Source: OLB16 sp964422415
Lineage (GTDB): Bacteria; Hinthialibacterota; Hinthialibacteria; OLB16
DNA length: 64,000 nt
Reading direction: 5' to 3'
NCBI GenBank assembly: GCA_964422415.1
Contig: CAYRBI010000003.1
Location: forward strand, 46,281 to 110,280
The position numbers and the translations under genes were made by a program. Below the pieces are notes generated by a model, which saw only the letters and a program-made list of their open reading frames with translations, did not search any database and had not been told where the DNA came from. This document shows positions 34,730-44,900 of the stretch, one piece after another (positions within the stretch are counted from its first letter, which is position 1; every line of letters starts with the position of its first letter).

Positions 34730-37513
34730 ATGTCCGACGAAGTCTTCACACTCACACAAAAACTCCAGGGGTTTGTAAGGACTTGGAGGGGTTGGAATGG
34801 CCGTGAACAAGCAGGCTCTCAATCCTTCTTGAATGGTCTACTCAACATTTACGAAGCTCCTTTCAAACTTGGGGAAATCTTTGAACAACATCCCATCTCG
34901 GTAAAAAAAACAGTCCCGGCCAAACGGCGGCGGGGCAGCCAATCCTCTCTGTTCGATGAGGTCGAAACAGTTTACACGAGAGAACGTATGGACATGTATC
35001 TCCCCAGAATCTGCGTCTGGGAGATGAAGAGCCCCTCGGAAAACCTGCAGGATCATCATGCCCAGGTGTTGGGTTACTGGGCTCTCACCCGGCCCCGCTA
35101 CATGGTCCTGTGTAATTTCAGAGAATTCTGGATCTACGACACGGAAGAGGAGAACGGGCAATTAACTCCGAAGACCTGTTTCACTCTCGAGGAACTCCCT
35201 GAATTCTCCGATGCCTTGTTGTTTTTAAAGGGTGAGGAAAGTCATTTCCGCCGCCGTGCTGAACGAGTCACCATGCAAATGGCGGGACGACTGGGGACAT
35301 TGGTTCAAGAGGTCACCCGGGCGGCTAATAACTCAGACCGGGTGCGCGAGGAAATCACCTCTTTCACTCTTCAATGTGTGTTCGCAATGTTCGCCGAAGA
35401 TGGGGACTTATTCCCCAAGGGACTTCTCTCAAATGCCTTGGATGAGGCAGTTAAAACTGTGAGCATGGCGCCAATCCGGCGCTTGTTCAATGACCTCAGT
35501 CAGGAAGACCTCTCACTTAAGGTTAATAAAGTCGTCCCCTATGCGGACGGTTCTCTGTATGAGGACCGGCACCCTACGCTTCAATTAACCCAAGAATGGC
35601 TCAGTATTCTACAGTCCGCGGCCAAAGACTTTGATTGGAGAGAAGTCCGCCCAGAGATTTTTGGTTCGATCTTCGAGCAGGCCTTGGATCCTGCCTCACG
35701 CCATGAGTTGGGCGCGCATTTCACACGCGAGGAAGATATTCTCAAGGTGGTAACCCCCACTGTTTTAACCCCTTGGCGGCAGAGGATCGTCACGGCACGT
35801 ACTCCCAAGGATGTCCTGCGGGTTATCGAGTCCATGCAGAAATTCCATGTTCTAGATCCCGCCTGTGGCTGCGGCAATTTCCTGTATGTGGTCTACCGGG
35901 AGATGAAACGTCTTGAGAGGACCCTGGAGGAACGATGGAAATGGGTTCACATACAGAAGGGTGTCTCCCGGATGCGGGTTCCCCGGCCTCCCTTAGGGCC
36001 TTACTTCTCTTTGAACCAACTCCATGGTATTGAGATCAACTCTTTCGCGGCACAACTAGCCCGGACAGTCCTCTGGATTGGTGAGTATATGGCCAAACAG
36101 GAGCTGGACCTGGATGAGGAAACCCTCCCACTCAAGAGGTTGGATGAGGTCATCCTGTGTGAAGATGCCCTGCATATCGGTTGGCCACGCCCCGAGGGAG
36201 AACTGGCCATCGTGGGGAACCCACCCTATCTCGGTGTCCGCAAGATGCGCACCGAGCTGGGAGATGCGTATGTGGACCAACTATTCGAGATGTTTCCGGA
36301 AAACCGCGCGGCTGACTATGTGACCTATTGGTTCCCTAAGGCGCTCGGAATCCTGCGTACCGGTGAACGCGCTGGCTTTGTCACCACCAATTCCATCGCT
36401 CAGAACGAAAGCCGTGAAGCGAGCATCGACAAGATCCTTGATGGCGGCGGCACCCTCACGGATGTCTGGAAATCCTATCCCTGGCCCGGTGAGGCGGCCG
36501 TCCATGTCTCCATCGTCAACTGGATTATGGAGAAATATGAAGGAATTCGGATGCTGGATGGCCAGGAGGTCTCAGCCATCTCCCCCCGTTTCACCGATGC
36601 GATTGATGTCACCCGCGCGCGCCCCATTCCCGAAAACCAGGGCCTCTCCTTCATGGGGGTCACGCCGGGAAACAGGGAGTTTATCCTTTCCAATGAAGAA
36701 AAAGACGAACTCATCTCTGCGGATCGATTATCCAAAAAGACAATCAAACCATTCCTGGTAGGAAAAGACTTAAGTCGTGAAATCGACCAGCAACCTACAC
36801 GGTGGATCATCGATTTTGGATTAATGGACCTTGAGGAGGCAGAGAAATACAAAGCCGCCATACGCCATGTACGAAAATATGTTTACCCTGTACGGAAAAA
36901 CAATCGGCGTAAAGCCTATGCCGAACGATGGTGGAGGTTCGTCGAACCAAGACCTGGTATGAGGATGGCACTGGCCGACACGACCCGCTTTCTCGGTATT
37001 CCGGAAGTCTCACCTCATCTTCAGTTCACTTTTGTCGAGACTGGAATCATTCCCGATCATCAGGTGATTGTGCTCGTATTGTCATCTAGTTATCACTTTG
37101 GCATTCTCCAATCCAAGATTCACGAATATTGGGCTCTCCACAAGAGTTCAACTTTAGGTGAAGGGCTACGATATACCCCAACCACCATCTTCGAGACCTT
37201 TCCCTTTCCACGCCTACCAGATAGGAAGTATGACCCGAAAAAGATCCCCGACATCAGAGCAGCGAAGCAGGTGATCAAACAGGCAACGGCGTTGTATGAC
37301 CGTCGCAAGGAACTCTGTGGTGAGTTAAATCTTGGTTTGACCAAGATTTACAACCTCATGAAGAATGGGGATCTTCCCGAGCTTCAGAAGCTACATGATG
37401 ACCTCAATGAGGCGGTCAACGAATGTTATGGCTGGCCAGAAGGGACCTGGCGGGACGAGAACGAGGTACTCAAACGGCTCCTAGTGATGAACAAGGAACT
37501 CACCCATTGGTAG
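34730..37513 (+). CDS. MmeI-like type IIL restriction-modification enzyme
   Basis: A 927-aa single-chain restriction-modification protein. The N-terminal nuclease carries D88-x9-E98-M-K100 (MDMYLPRICVWEMKSP), exactly the D-x9-E-x-K spacing of MmeI. A helical connector follows (about 170-320). The gamma-class N6-adenine methyltransferase has DPACGCGNFLY (motif I, about 376) and NPPY (motif IV, about 497). A target-recognition and C-terminal helical region follows. In this family one polypeptide binds, methylates one strand and cuts about 20 bases away. ATG 34730 (MSDEVF) is preferred over the longer frame from 34658. The gene is solitary, with no mobile-element genes beside it. Confidence 0.85.
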   Translation: MSDEVFTLTQKLQGFVRTWRGWNGREQAGSQSFLNGLLNIYEAPFKLGEIFEQHPISVKKTVPAKRRRGSQSSLFDEVETVYTRERMDMYLPRICVWEMKSPSENLQDHHAQVLGYWALTRPRYMVLCNFREFWIYDTEEENGQLTPKTCFTLEELPEFSDALLFLKGEESHFRRRAERVTMQMAGRLGTLVQEVTRAANNSDRVREEITSFTLQCVFAMFAEDGDLFPKGLLSNALDEAVKTVSMAPIRRLFNDLSQEDLSLKVNKVVPYADGSLYEDRHPTLQLTQEWLSILQSAAKDFDWREVRPEIFGSIFEQALDPASRHELGAHFTREEDILKVVTPTVLTPWRQRIVTARTPKDVLRVIESMQKFHVLDPACGCGNFLYVVYREMKRLERTLEERWKWVHIQKGVSRMRVPRPPLGPYFSLNQLHGIEINSFAAQLARTVLWIGEYMAKQELDLDEETLPLKRLDEVILCEDALHIGWPRPEGELAIVGNPPYLGVRKMRTELGDAYVDQLFEMFPENRAADYVTYWFPKALGILRTGERAGFVTTNSIAQNESREASIDKILDGGGTLTDVWKSYPWPGEAAVHVSIVNWIMEKYEGIRMLDGQEVSAISPRFTDAIDVTRARPIPENQGLSFMGVTPGNREFILSNEEKDELISADRLSKKTIKPFLVGKDLSREIDQQPTRWIIDFGLMDLEEAEKYKAAIRHVRKYVYPVRKNNRRKAYAERWWRFVEPRPGMRMALADTTRFLGIPEVSPHLQFTFVETGIIPDHQVIVLVLSSSYHFGILQSKIHEYWALHKSSTLGEGLRYTPTTIFETFPFPRLPDRKYDPKKIPDIRAAKQVIKQATALYDRRKELCGELNLGLTKIYNLMKNGDLPELQKLHDDLNEAVNECYGWPEGTWRDENEVLKRLLVMNKELTHW

Positions 37514-37544
37514 GGTAGGGCTGGCCCCACCGGGATTGGCTCAA

Positions 37545-37688
37545 CTACTCCCCACCCACCTTTTCAAGGAGCCCCCCACATGGCACCCTTACAGATACAT
37601 TCTCGGGGGAGAGTGCACGGGCGCGGCGCAAGTCCACACAGGGGTAACCCAGCAGATGAAAGGCCGGGTATCGTGGGGCTAACCGCAT
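37545..37688 (-). CDS. Candidate small ORF (47 aa) with strong ribosome-binding site
   Basis: A short minus-strand ORF in the 197-bp gap between the restriction enzyme and the M15 peptidase gene. Its ATG (37688) is preceded by AAGGAGG at 5-6 bases spacing, among the best sites in the window. The product (MRLAPRYPAFHLLGYPCVDL, then RRARALSPENVSVRVPCGGL) has two Cys and no membrane span. I do not recognise it. It could be a real small protein, a remnant or coincidence. Confidence 0.35.
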   Translation of the reverse strand: MRLAPRYPAFHLLGYPCVDLRRARALSPENVSVRVPCGGLLEKVGGE

Positions 37689-37710
37689 CAGAAACCTCCT
37701 TCGCCTTGAT

Positions 37711-39066
37711 ATGATCATGAAAATCTTCTGGTTTGTTCTCAACCTTTTCTTGTGTCTACTCCTGTTGGTAGCGGGTGGAGTGGCCTTCTTTGTGTTCAAG
37801 GGCTTTGAAGTCCCCACTGACACCACGGGAGCAATGGTTCAGGCCGAAGCCGGAACCGCACCCCAACCGGGCTCAGTGGACCTGCCTGGCTCAATCGTGT
37901 TCCGTATGAAGGGCGATGCCCTCTGCCAGGATGAGGTTGTTCTGGTAGAGGGAGGCGACTCCTTTAAATTCACCCTCCGGCCGGTGCTCGATCCTCCGGG
38001 AGACACCCCCACCGCCATCCGCAGTTACATCGACACTCACCCGGATCTCGAGGAACAGGTTCAGGTGGAATGGAAAGCGGGGGAGGGCCTTACGATCAAA
38101 CCCGCCGGACAGGGGCGGTATGAGTTCACTCTCCCCAAGGAGGGGGGCGATGTCACGCTGGCCTTCCGTGGGTCCCTTAAGGTCACAGCGGGAAAAAACT
38201 CCACCGCGACACTCACAGGTGAGACCAGCCTGCGGCTGATCTGCCCAGTCAAATGGGAGAACCTTCCACCGGAAAATCAAAAATTGATTGGGGCCTATCC
38301 CAAAGCAAAGGAATACGTGAATTTTTACAAACGCCCTGATTTCTGGTACCAGGTAACCGAGGTCAACGAGAACCTGAAGATCTCCCCGCATTTCAAACTG
38401 GGCGATTTCGATCTGCACTTCGATTACACCGCACCACAGTCGCCCGAAATGAACCAATTTCCACAGTATATAGCCCTCAATCCTCACATTGTTCTCAAAC
38501 TCGAAGCCATCATCGCTGGGTTGGCTGAGAAGGGGATCCAGGTCGACACCTTGGGCATCCTCGCCGGCTACCGTAGCCCCGCCTACAACCACTGGAAAAA
38601 GGCCCAAGGGGGAGTCGGTGGGAAGTATACCAAAGGTCTCAGTTCCCACATGTATGGCGCCGCCGCCGATTTCTATGTCGACCGTGATGGCGATGGCGTG
38701 ATGGATGACATGAATGGAGATGGCAAAATCGATCAGACCGACGCCTTCTGGATCCGCGATGAGGTCGTAGACGCGGTCGACTGCCAGGCTCTGGGCGATC
38801 ACTCCGGGCTGGCCGGTGGCTGCGGAACCTATGGCATCCATGATGTCCCTGGACGTGAGCCACAAACACCGAATCTTCACGTGGATTCGCGTGAGTACGC
38901 GCAACCACGCTGGATCATCAACTCACATGATCAGATGGTGACCCAGGCTGACCACTGGAGTAAGCATCTCTGTCCCAATATCCCCACACCCACTCCTCCA
39001 GCCAAAAAGAAAGAGAAGAAGGGGGAGAAGGAAGGACCCACCAAAGAACAGGATCATGGGGAATGA
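37711..39066 (+). CDS. Membrane-anchored M15-type peptidase with inserted EF-hand-like loop
   Basis: A 451-aa protein: one N-terminal membrane span (about 4-30), a beta-rich region (about 55-215), then an M15/DUF882-type DD-carboxypeptidase fold. LAGYRSPAYNHWKK (about 285-298), SSHMYGAAADFYVD (His and Asp zinc ligands, about 311-324) and NLHVDSR (third ligand, about 389) mark the active site. Right after the first ligands is a Ca-binding-type insert (DRDGDGVMDDMNGDGKIDQ). The C-terminus is Lys-rich. The likely role is trimming peptidoglycan peptides. It overlaps maf by 11 bases. Confidence 0.75.
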   Translation: MIMKIFWFVLNLFLCLLLLVAGGVAFFVFKGFEVPTDTTGAMVQAEAGTAPQPGSVDLPGSIVFRMKGDALCQDEVVLVEGGDSFKFTLRPVLDPPGDTPTAIRSYIDTHPDLEEQVQVEWKAGEGLTIKPAGQGRYEFTLPKEGGDVTLAFRGSLKVTAGKNSTATLTGETSLRLICPVKWENLPPENQKLIGAYPKAKEYVNFYKRPDFWYQVTEVNENLKISPHFKLGDFDLHFDYTAPQSPEMNQFPQYIALNPHIVLKLEAIIAGLAEKGIQVDTLGILAGYRSPAYNHWKKAQGGVGGKYTKGLSSHMYGAAADFYVDRDGDGVMDDMNGDGKIDQTDAFWIRDEVVDAVDCQALGDHSGLAGGCGTYGIHDVPGREPQTPNLHVDSREYAQPRWIINSHDQMVTQADHWSKHLCPNIPTPTPPAKKKEKKGEKEGPTKEQDHGE

Positions 39067-39664
39067 AAAACCATCCCTGATGGCTTCACCGTTGATCCTC
39101 GCTAGTGCCTCGCCGCGCCGCCGTGAGCTTCTTGCGGAGGCGGGTATCCCATTCGAGGTCTTTCCCGCCGGTATCGATGAGGTTCCTCTGGAGGGTGAGA
39201 CACCTGACCAATATGCCAGCCGGGTGGCGCGCGACAAGGCAGTAGCCATCGCACAGCTGCACCCAGGACGGTGGGTATTGGGCGCGGATACGGTTGTTGT
39301 TGTGGATGACCAGATCCTGGGCAAGCCAGGATGCCCGGAGGAGGCCTGCCAGATGCTCCATCTGCTTTCGGGACGGCGGCATGAAGTGCTGACTGCAGTG
39401 GCTTTCGTCCGGTCCAATGAGCGTCTCCCTTCCCTGGAGATGGATGAGTTCAGTGTGAGGAGCGAAGTAATCTTCCGGGATCTCACGGAAAAAGAGATCC
39501 ATGACTATGTCGAGACAGGCGAGCCAATGGACAAGGCGGGTGCCTATGCAATTCAAGGAGGAGCAGCTGGTTTCGTGAAGCGCTTCGCCGGCTCCTGGAG
39601 CAACATCGTGGGCCTTCCCCTGGAATGGGTCCAGAATCACTTGGCCACATTGAAGACAAGATAG
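39056..39664 (+). CDS. maf: Maf family nucleotide pyrophosphatase
   Basis: A 202-aa Maf protein, which hydrolyses non-canonical or methylated nucleoside triphosphates such as dTTP/UTP. ILASASPRRRELLAEAGIPF (14-33) is the signature. ALAxxK-like ARDKAVAIAQ, WVLGADTVVVVDDQILGKP and DKAGAYAIQGGAAGFVKRFAGSWSNIVGLPL are the conserved blocks. ATG 39056 overlaps the M15 gene end; ATG 39080 is an alternative. Confidence 0.9.
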   Translation: MGNEKPSLMASPLILASASPRRRELLAEAGIPFEVFPAGIDEVPLEGETPDQYASRVARDKAVAIAQLHPGRWVLGADTVVVVDDQILGKPGCPEEACQMLHLLSGRRHEVLTAVAFVRSNERLPSLEMDEFSVRSEVIFRDLTEKEIHDYVETGEPMDKAGAYAIQGGAAGFVKRFAGSWSNIVGLPLEWVQNHLATLKTR

Positions 39665-39922
39665 TGCAATTTCCCCTCGATAAACCCTTTGTTTAAGCGG
39701 GGTTCCGTGCTATGGTCTTGGTTCGAGATGCGCCCAAGACGATTGGTGCGATGAGGACTCCCGTGGAGTGACCACACTGACCCTCAACCCGGGATTCCTC
39801 CTCCTGGGGTTTCTCCTGATGAATGTATATGAATATGCCGAGGGAGTCGTGACGGCTCATGCAAGAGCAGTCCGCCTTTTCTTGGCAAGTCTGGCAAATA
39901 GTGCCGAGGAAGGAAGAAGAGC

Positions 39923-41239
39923 ATGGCTGACTGGGTTGATATGATCATCCGCAAGAGAGAGGGGGAACCGCTCTCTTCGGAGGAGGTGTCCTCTTTTGTG
40001 GAGGCGATCCAACGCGAGGAGATCGCGATGGAACAAGCATCCGCTTTTCTCATGGCGGTTGTCCTGAATGGTCTTGACGAGGCTGAGACCGGGGCCTTTA
40101 CCCGCGCCTTATTGAGTTCTGGTCAGATGCTCCGTTTCACCGACCTCTCATATCCCCCAGCCGACATCGCGGAAACAGGTGGGATTGGCGGAAATGCAGC
40201 GCTGGTGGCCCTGCCAGTGGCGGCGGCCTTTGGCGTGAAGATCCCAGTCCTCGGCGAGAAATCGTTACGGCATGTGGGCGGTTTACTCGACAAATTCGAA
40301 TCCATCCCCAACTTCCGTACGGACATTAATGTGCAAGAGTTCCAGGAGTCAGTCAGGACTGTCGGGATAGCGGTCATTGGGCAGACCACTGAGATGGCGC
40401 CCGCCGAGATCCGTATGAACCAGATCCGCGCCAACACAGGCACAATTGGCGGTATCTCCCTGACCATCGCCAGTCTCTTGGCACGTAAGGGATCGGTCGG
40501 CGCACGTGGATTGGTGGCCGAGATTCCTTGTGGTTCGGGCGGGCTGGCCAAGAATCTGCAACAGGCGCATGACATGGCGGATCAGATCTTCAATGTCGGC
40601 GAGGATCTAGGCTTTCATGTCGGCGGAATCATCACTGACCGGGATAATCCGGCTGGACATGCGATTGGTGATTCGCTGGAAATGCAGGAAGCCATCGCGG
40701 TCCTCAAGGGCGAAGGGCCCGAGGACCTACGCGAGGTGGCGGTGAATCTGGCCGCGGGGTTGCTCATTGTCTCCCAGATGGTGACTGATTTGCCCCGTGG
40801 ACGCGCTTTGGCGTTGGAGGCTATCCGCGATCAACGCGCCTTCCGGAAACTTAAAGAAATGGTTTCCAATCAGGGCGGCGATACCCAGGTGTTGGACAAC
40901 CCGGAGATGCTGCCCCGAGGCCAAGGCAAGCGCGAAGTGGTCATGCAGCGTGGGGGATATGTAAAATCCATCGACACCAACAGCCTGGGCACTGCTTGGC
41001 TTCACTTGGGCGGTAGCCGTAACCGCCGGGGTGAATCCACCGACCACCGTGTCGGTCTGATGGTTCACAAAAAGATCGGAGACCGTGTGGAAAAGGGCGA
41101 ACCGATTGTGACCTTACATTCCAGCGAGAAATCCAAGGTGGATCTTGCTATCGAGGCTGTTGAGGAAGCCTTCCTGATCTCTCCCAACCCGGTCGAGAAG
41201 AGGCGGCTCATCCTCGAGAACTTTGGCAGAGCGAGATAA
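39923..41239 (+). CDS. Thymidine/pyrimidine-nucleoside phosphorylase homologue with altered phosphate site
   Basis: A 438-aa protein with the three-domain fold of DeoA/Pdp: an N-terminal helical domain (MADWVDMIIRKREGEPLSSEE), a central alpha/beta domain and a C-terminal PYNP domain (GLMVHKKIGDRVEKGEPI). However, the phosphate and nucleoside loop, normally D-K-H-S-T-G-G, reads D81-I-A-E-T-G-G. Thus the Lys, His and Ser are lost. GQTTEMAPAEIRMNQIR keeps the Arg. The next loop reads EIPCGSGGLAKN instead of DVKxGSGAFMK. The 258-bp gap before it (39665-39922) has a weak TTGTTT-N16-TATGGT at 39689-39716 and nothing else I recognise. Function may have shifted to another phosphorolysis substrate. 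Confidence 0.75.
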   Translation: MADWVDMIIRKREGEPLSSEEVSSFVEAIQREEIAMEQASAFLMAVVLNGLDEAETGAFTRALLSSGQMLRFTDLSYPPADIAETGGIGGNAALVALPVAAAFGVKIPVLGEKSLRHVGGLLDKFESIPNFRTDINVQEFQESVRTVGIAVIGQTTEMAPAEIRMNQIRANTGTIGGISLTIASLLARKGSVGARGLVAEIPCGSGGLAKNLQQAHDMADQIFNVGEDLGFHVGGIITDRDNPAGHAIGDSLEMQEAIAVLKGEGPEDLREVAVNLAAGLLIVSQMVTDLPRGRALALEAIRDQRAFRKLKEMVSNQGGDTQVLDNPEMLPRGQGKREVVMQRGGYVKSIDTNSLGTAWLHLGGSRNRRGESTDHRVGLMVHKKIGDRVEKGEPIVTLHSSEKSKVDLAIEAVEEAFLISPNPVEKRRLILENFGRAR

Positions 41240-41315
41240 ACATAAACAACTTTGAGAGGCTTGACTCCTTCCAATCTTGATTATACGATTCTGATTATCT
41301 AATGTGGATCAACAC

Positions 41316-41384
41316 CTGGCTTCTGCACGTCAGGAGCCAGTTATTAGCCCCTGGAGGTTGCATGCAACCTCCAGTTTGCTTTTT
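41316..41384 (+). promoter_or_regulatory. Two tandem hairpins ending in a T-run just before the NYN gene
   Basis: Hairpin 1 (41316-41340) has a 10-bp stem and a CACGT loop. Hairpin 2 (41351-41374) is a perfect 24-base palindrome (CTGGAGGTTGCA and its complement) followed by TTTGCTTTTT. The T-run ends 11 bases before ATG 41396. This is terminator-like. It could end the upstream phosphorylase transcript or act as an attenuator for the NYN-rhamnosidase pair; TTGACT at 41261 with AT-rich TATACG downstream might start that transcript. Confidence 0.6.
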
Positions 41385-41395
41385 GGGGGGATCCC

Positions 41396-41959
41396 ATGGA
41401 GCGAGTTTGTGTTTTCATTGACGGAAGCAACTTTTATCATGCGCTCCGCGAACAAAGTTTACCCGTTTCGGTAGACTTCAGTAAGTTCGCAAAAGCTCTA
41501 GTTGGTGAAGACCGTAATTTCATTCATCTTTATTATTACAACACCCCTCTTATCCGCCCTCAGGCAAGTGATCCTAGCTTTGCCAATTTGGATGCACTCT
41601 GTCGAAATCAGCAGAGGTTCTTCAATGCTCTCCGTTTTGTTCCAAACCTCACTTTCAGACAAGGCCGTTTTCAAAAGCTGCCTGATGGAAAACTCATTGA
41701 AAAGGGAGTTGATGTAGCTCTCGCAACTGACATGCTCGTTCTCGCTATGAAGGACCGGTATGACACGGCAATTCTCGTCTCCAGTGATGCTGACTACAAA
41801 CACGCAATTGAACTCATTAAATTTGAAGCTGGAAAGCGAGTCGAACTCCATCAAGTCGCTGGTAGTAAGGAATACGACCTCATTACCATCTGTGATGAAT
41901 ACAGACCAATCACATCTGAAACAATCAATTCCTGTCTGCACGAAAAGTATTCCAAATGA
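41396..41959 (+). CDS. NYN-domain protein (LabA-like, PIN-type nuclease fold)
   Basis: A 187-aa protein of the NYN family. VCVFIDGSNFYHAL (4-17) has the first catalytic Asp and Asn; GVDVALATDMLVLAMKDRYDTAILVSSDADYKHAIELIK (about 103-141) carries the acidic cluster; GKRVELHQVAGSKEYDLITICDEYRPI ends the domain. NYN proteins are predicted RNases of the PIN fold. AT content is higher than in its neighbours, which could mean recent acquisition. Its stop overlaps the rhamnosidase start by 4 bases. Confidence 0.85.
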   Translation: MERVCVFIDGSNFYHALREQSLPVSVDFSKFAKALVGEDRNFIHLYYYNTPLIRPQASDPSFANLDALCRNQQRFFNALRFVPNLTFRQGRFQKLPDGKLIEKGVDVALATDMLVLAMKDRYDTAILVSSDADYKHAIELIKFEAGKRVELHQVAGSKEYDLITICDEYRPITSETINSCLHEKYSK

Positions 41960-44900
41960 TGAGTAATACAACACGACGCAAGACTGTATCGAGATGGTTT
42001 TCAAGCCCAGTAAACCAACTCTCAAGGGTTGTCCTCCTTATCGTAATCTGTCAGCTCAGTACGGCACAAACCAGCCAAACTGATCTCAGTCCCGCGCCCA
42101 CCCGTCTCCTCTGCGAGAATCAGATCAATCCATTGGGCATCGACTCACGCCATCCCCGTTTGACATGGCTGGTTGCGGGAACCGGCCGGGGAGCGAAACA
42201 AACGGCTTATCATATCCTGGTGTCGGATACCCCGGAGTCTCTCTCCATCGATAATGGTAGATTGTGGGATAGCGGGAAGGTCACCGGTGATCAATCGGTC
42301 GATGTGCCCTACCAGGGAAGTCCGCTTGAATCCCGGGCGGTCTATTACTGGAAGGTCCGCACTTGGGATAAGGATGGGAATCTCAGCGCCTGGTCCGAGA
42401 CCGCCTCCTGGGAGACGGGCATCTTCGACCGGGAAGAATGGAAGGCTCAGTGGATCAAGGTCAGCGCGGATAACCCGAACGAGGAGGCCTTCCCCTTCGG
42501 TGACTGGATCTGGGCCGAGGGACACCAGAAAGAAAACAACAGCCGGATCTTCCTACGCAGGACCTTTGATAATGGAACCGGCGTCCAGGTTTCGTCCGCG
42601 CGCATCCGGCTCAATGTGGACAATGAGTTTGACCTCTATCTCAATGGGAAACTCCTGGGTAAAGGAAACTCCTGGGAAAACACCAGCGAGTTCGATGTCA
42701 CCCACGAGATCAAGGAGGGCCAGAATGTCATTGCGATCGAGGCCCGCAATCAAGATGGGGAGTGTGGGGTACGTTTTGGTTTCGAGCGGATTCCGGTAGA
42801 TGGCAAGAGCCTGGCCATTGTCTCGGATCCTGAGTGGAAGGTAACAGACCAAGGTGTGGAGGGATGGCAGAATCCCGGTTTCGATGATTCGGCCTGGAAA
42901 CCAGCTGTAGTCGTAGCTAAGAATGGTGAGGGGGCCTGGGGCACCCATATGAGAATCAACAAGCCCACTCCACCCGTCCTGACACGCAAATCCTTTAGCC
43001 TCGCTAAGGAAATCAAGAGCGCGCGGGCCTATGTGAGTGGGTTGGGGTGTTATGTGATGACCCTCAATGGTCAACGGGTGGGCCCAAACATCTTGGCTCC
43101 TGATTGGACCGATTACACCAAGCGGATCCAGTACCAGACCTATGACATCACTTCCCTCTTGAAGAAGGGTGAGAATGCCATCGGCATGTTTCTCGGAAAT
43201 GCGTGGTGGGGAGAGACTTTGATGGGGCAGACGGCTGTCCGGTACAAGCCGGATGCCTTCCTGGCCCTCTGCCAGATCGAGGTCGAATACACGGACAGAA
43301 GCCATGAGACGGTGATTTCCGACACTACCTGGAAGAAACACTCCAGCCCGGTTCTTTATGACAGCCTGTACCATGGCGAGAGTTATGATGCCAATCTGGA
43401 ACTCCCGGGTTGGGACCAGCCTGGATATAAAGATGATGAATGGACTGCTGTGGAACCCGCTGAACCGGTGACCGCCCGGATGGTTTCCCAGCAGTGTGAA
43501 TCGATCCAAGTCACCCAAGAGCTCAAACCTGTCTCAGTCAAGGAATCCTCACCTGGAGTGTTTGTGTTTGACATGGGTCAAAACATGGTGGGTTGGGCAC
43601 GGCTGAAGGTCAGTGGTACAGCGGGTACCACAGTCCAACTCCGTTTCGCCGAAGTGCTCAAGGACGACGGAACCATTTACACCGAAAATTACCGTAGTGC
43701 CAAGGTCACCGACCACTACACCCTGAAAGGCGGGAGTGAGGAGGTCTGGGAGCCGCATTTCACTTACCGTGGGTACCGTTATGTGGAGGTCACCGGATAT
43801 CCAGGAACCCCCACGCTCGAGGCCATCACCGGCGTGGTTTTCAACTCCAATGTCCGCCAGATTGGACACTTCGAGTGCTCCAACGACTTGATTAACCAAA
43901 TCCAGAAAAACATCACCTGGACCATCCGTGGCAATATCGAGAGCATCCCGACCGACTGTCCCCAACGCGATGAACGTCTGGGCTGGGGCGGTGATGCTCA
44001 GATAATCGCCCCGGCCGCTTCACGGAACTTCGACATGGCCCGGTTCTACGAGAAGTGGGTCACCGATCTCGCGGATTCACAAAACCCCGAGGAGGGCTGG
44101 GTGAGTGATGTCGCACCCTCAGTGGGCTGGGGACCCGCCTCGCCGGGCTGGGGCGATGCTCTGGTGATCGTGCCCTGGGTGGTCTACCAGGAGTATGGCG
44201 ATACCCGCATCCTCGAGGACCACTTCGATGCCATGGCCAAATGGGTGGGCTTCATGGAGAAGAAGAGTGTCAAGGGGATCTATACACCAGACCACATCTA
44301 TGGCGACTGGATAGCCCCTGCCAGCTCCCCCAAGGAACCCATCGCCACAGCCTACTTCTACTACTCCACCTCCTTATTGGCACGCATGGCCAAGATCCTC
44401 GGGAAGGATAACGACTACAACCACTTCAACGCCCTGGCAATCAGAATCGCCAATGCTTACAACCACGCCTACTTCAATCAAGGTAAAGGCGAATACCAGA
44501 GCGGCACTCAATTCGCCAACCTGCAGCCGTTGTATTTCGGAATCGTTCCGAATGAGCGCGAGTCCGAAGTGGCGGAGAAGGTGGTGAAAGATATCCGCGC
44601 GCGGGATTTCCACCTTTCCACTGGTATCCTGGGCTCCTCTTTCTTGATGCCCACCTTGAGCCGTTGGAGTAACGACAAAGAGGTCCTCTGGCGTCTCGCT
44701 GTTCAAGACACCTATCCCTCCTGGGGATACATGGTCAAGAAGGGCGCCACCACCATCTGGGAGTTGTGGAACAGCGACACCGAAGGGCCGGGCATGAACT
44801 CACGCAACCACTACGCCTTGGGCGCGGTGGGACAGTGGTATTATCAATCCCTCGCGGGAGTCGATTCCGATCCTGACGAACCTGGTTACAAGAAGGTCCG

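Noticed and set aside
37891..38904. Minus-strand ORF of 337 aa opposite the M15 peptidase
   Set aside because: Composition follows the opposite strand; no recognisable family or start signal.
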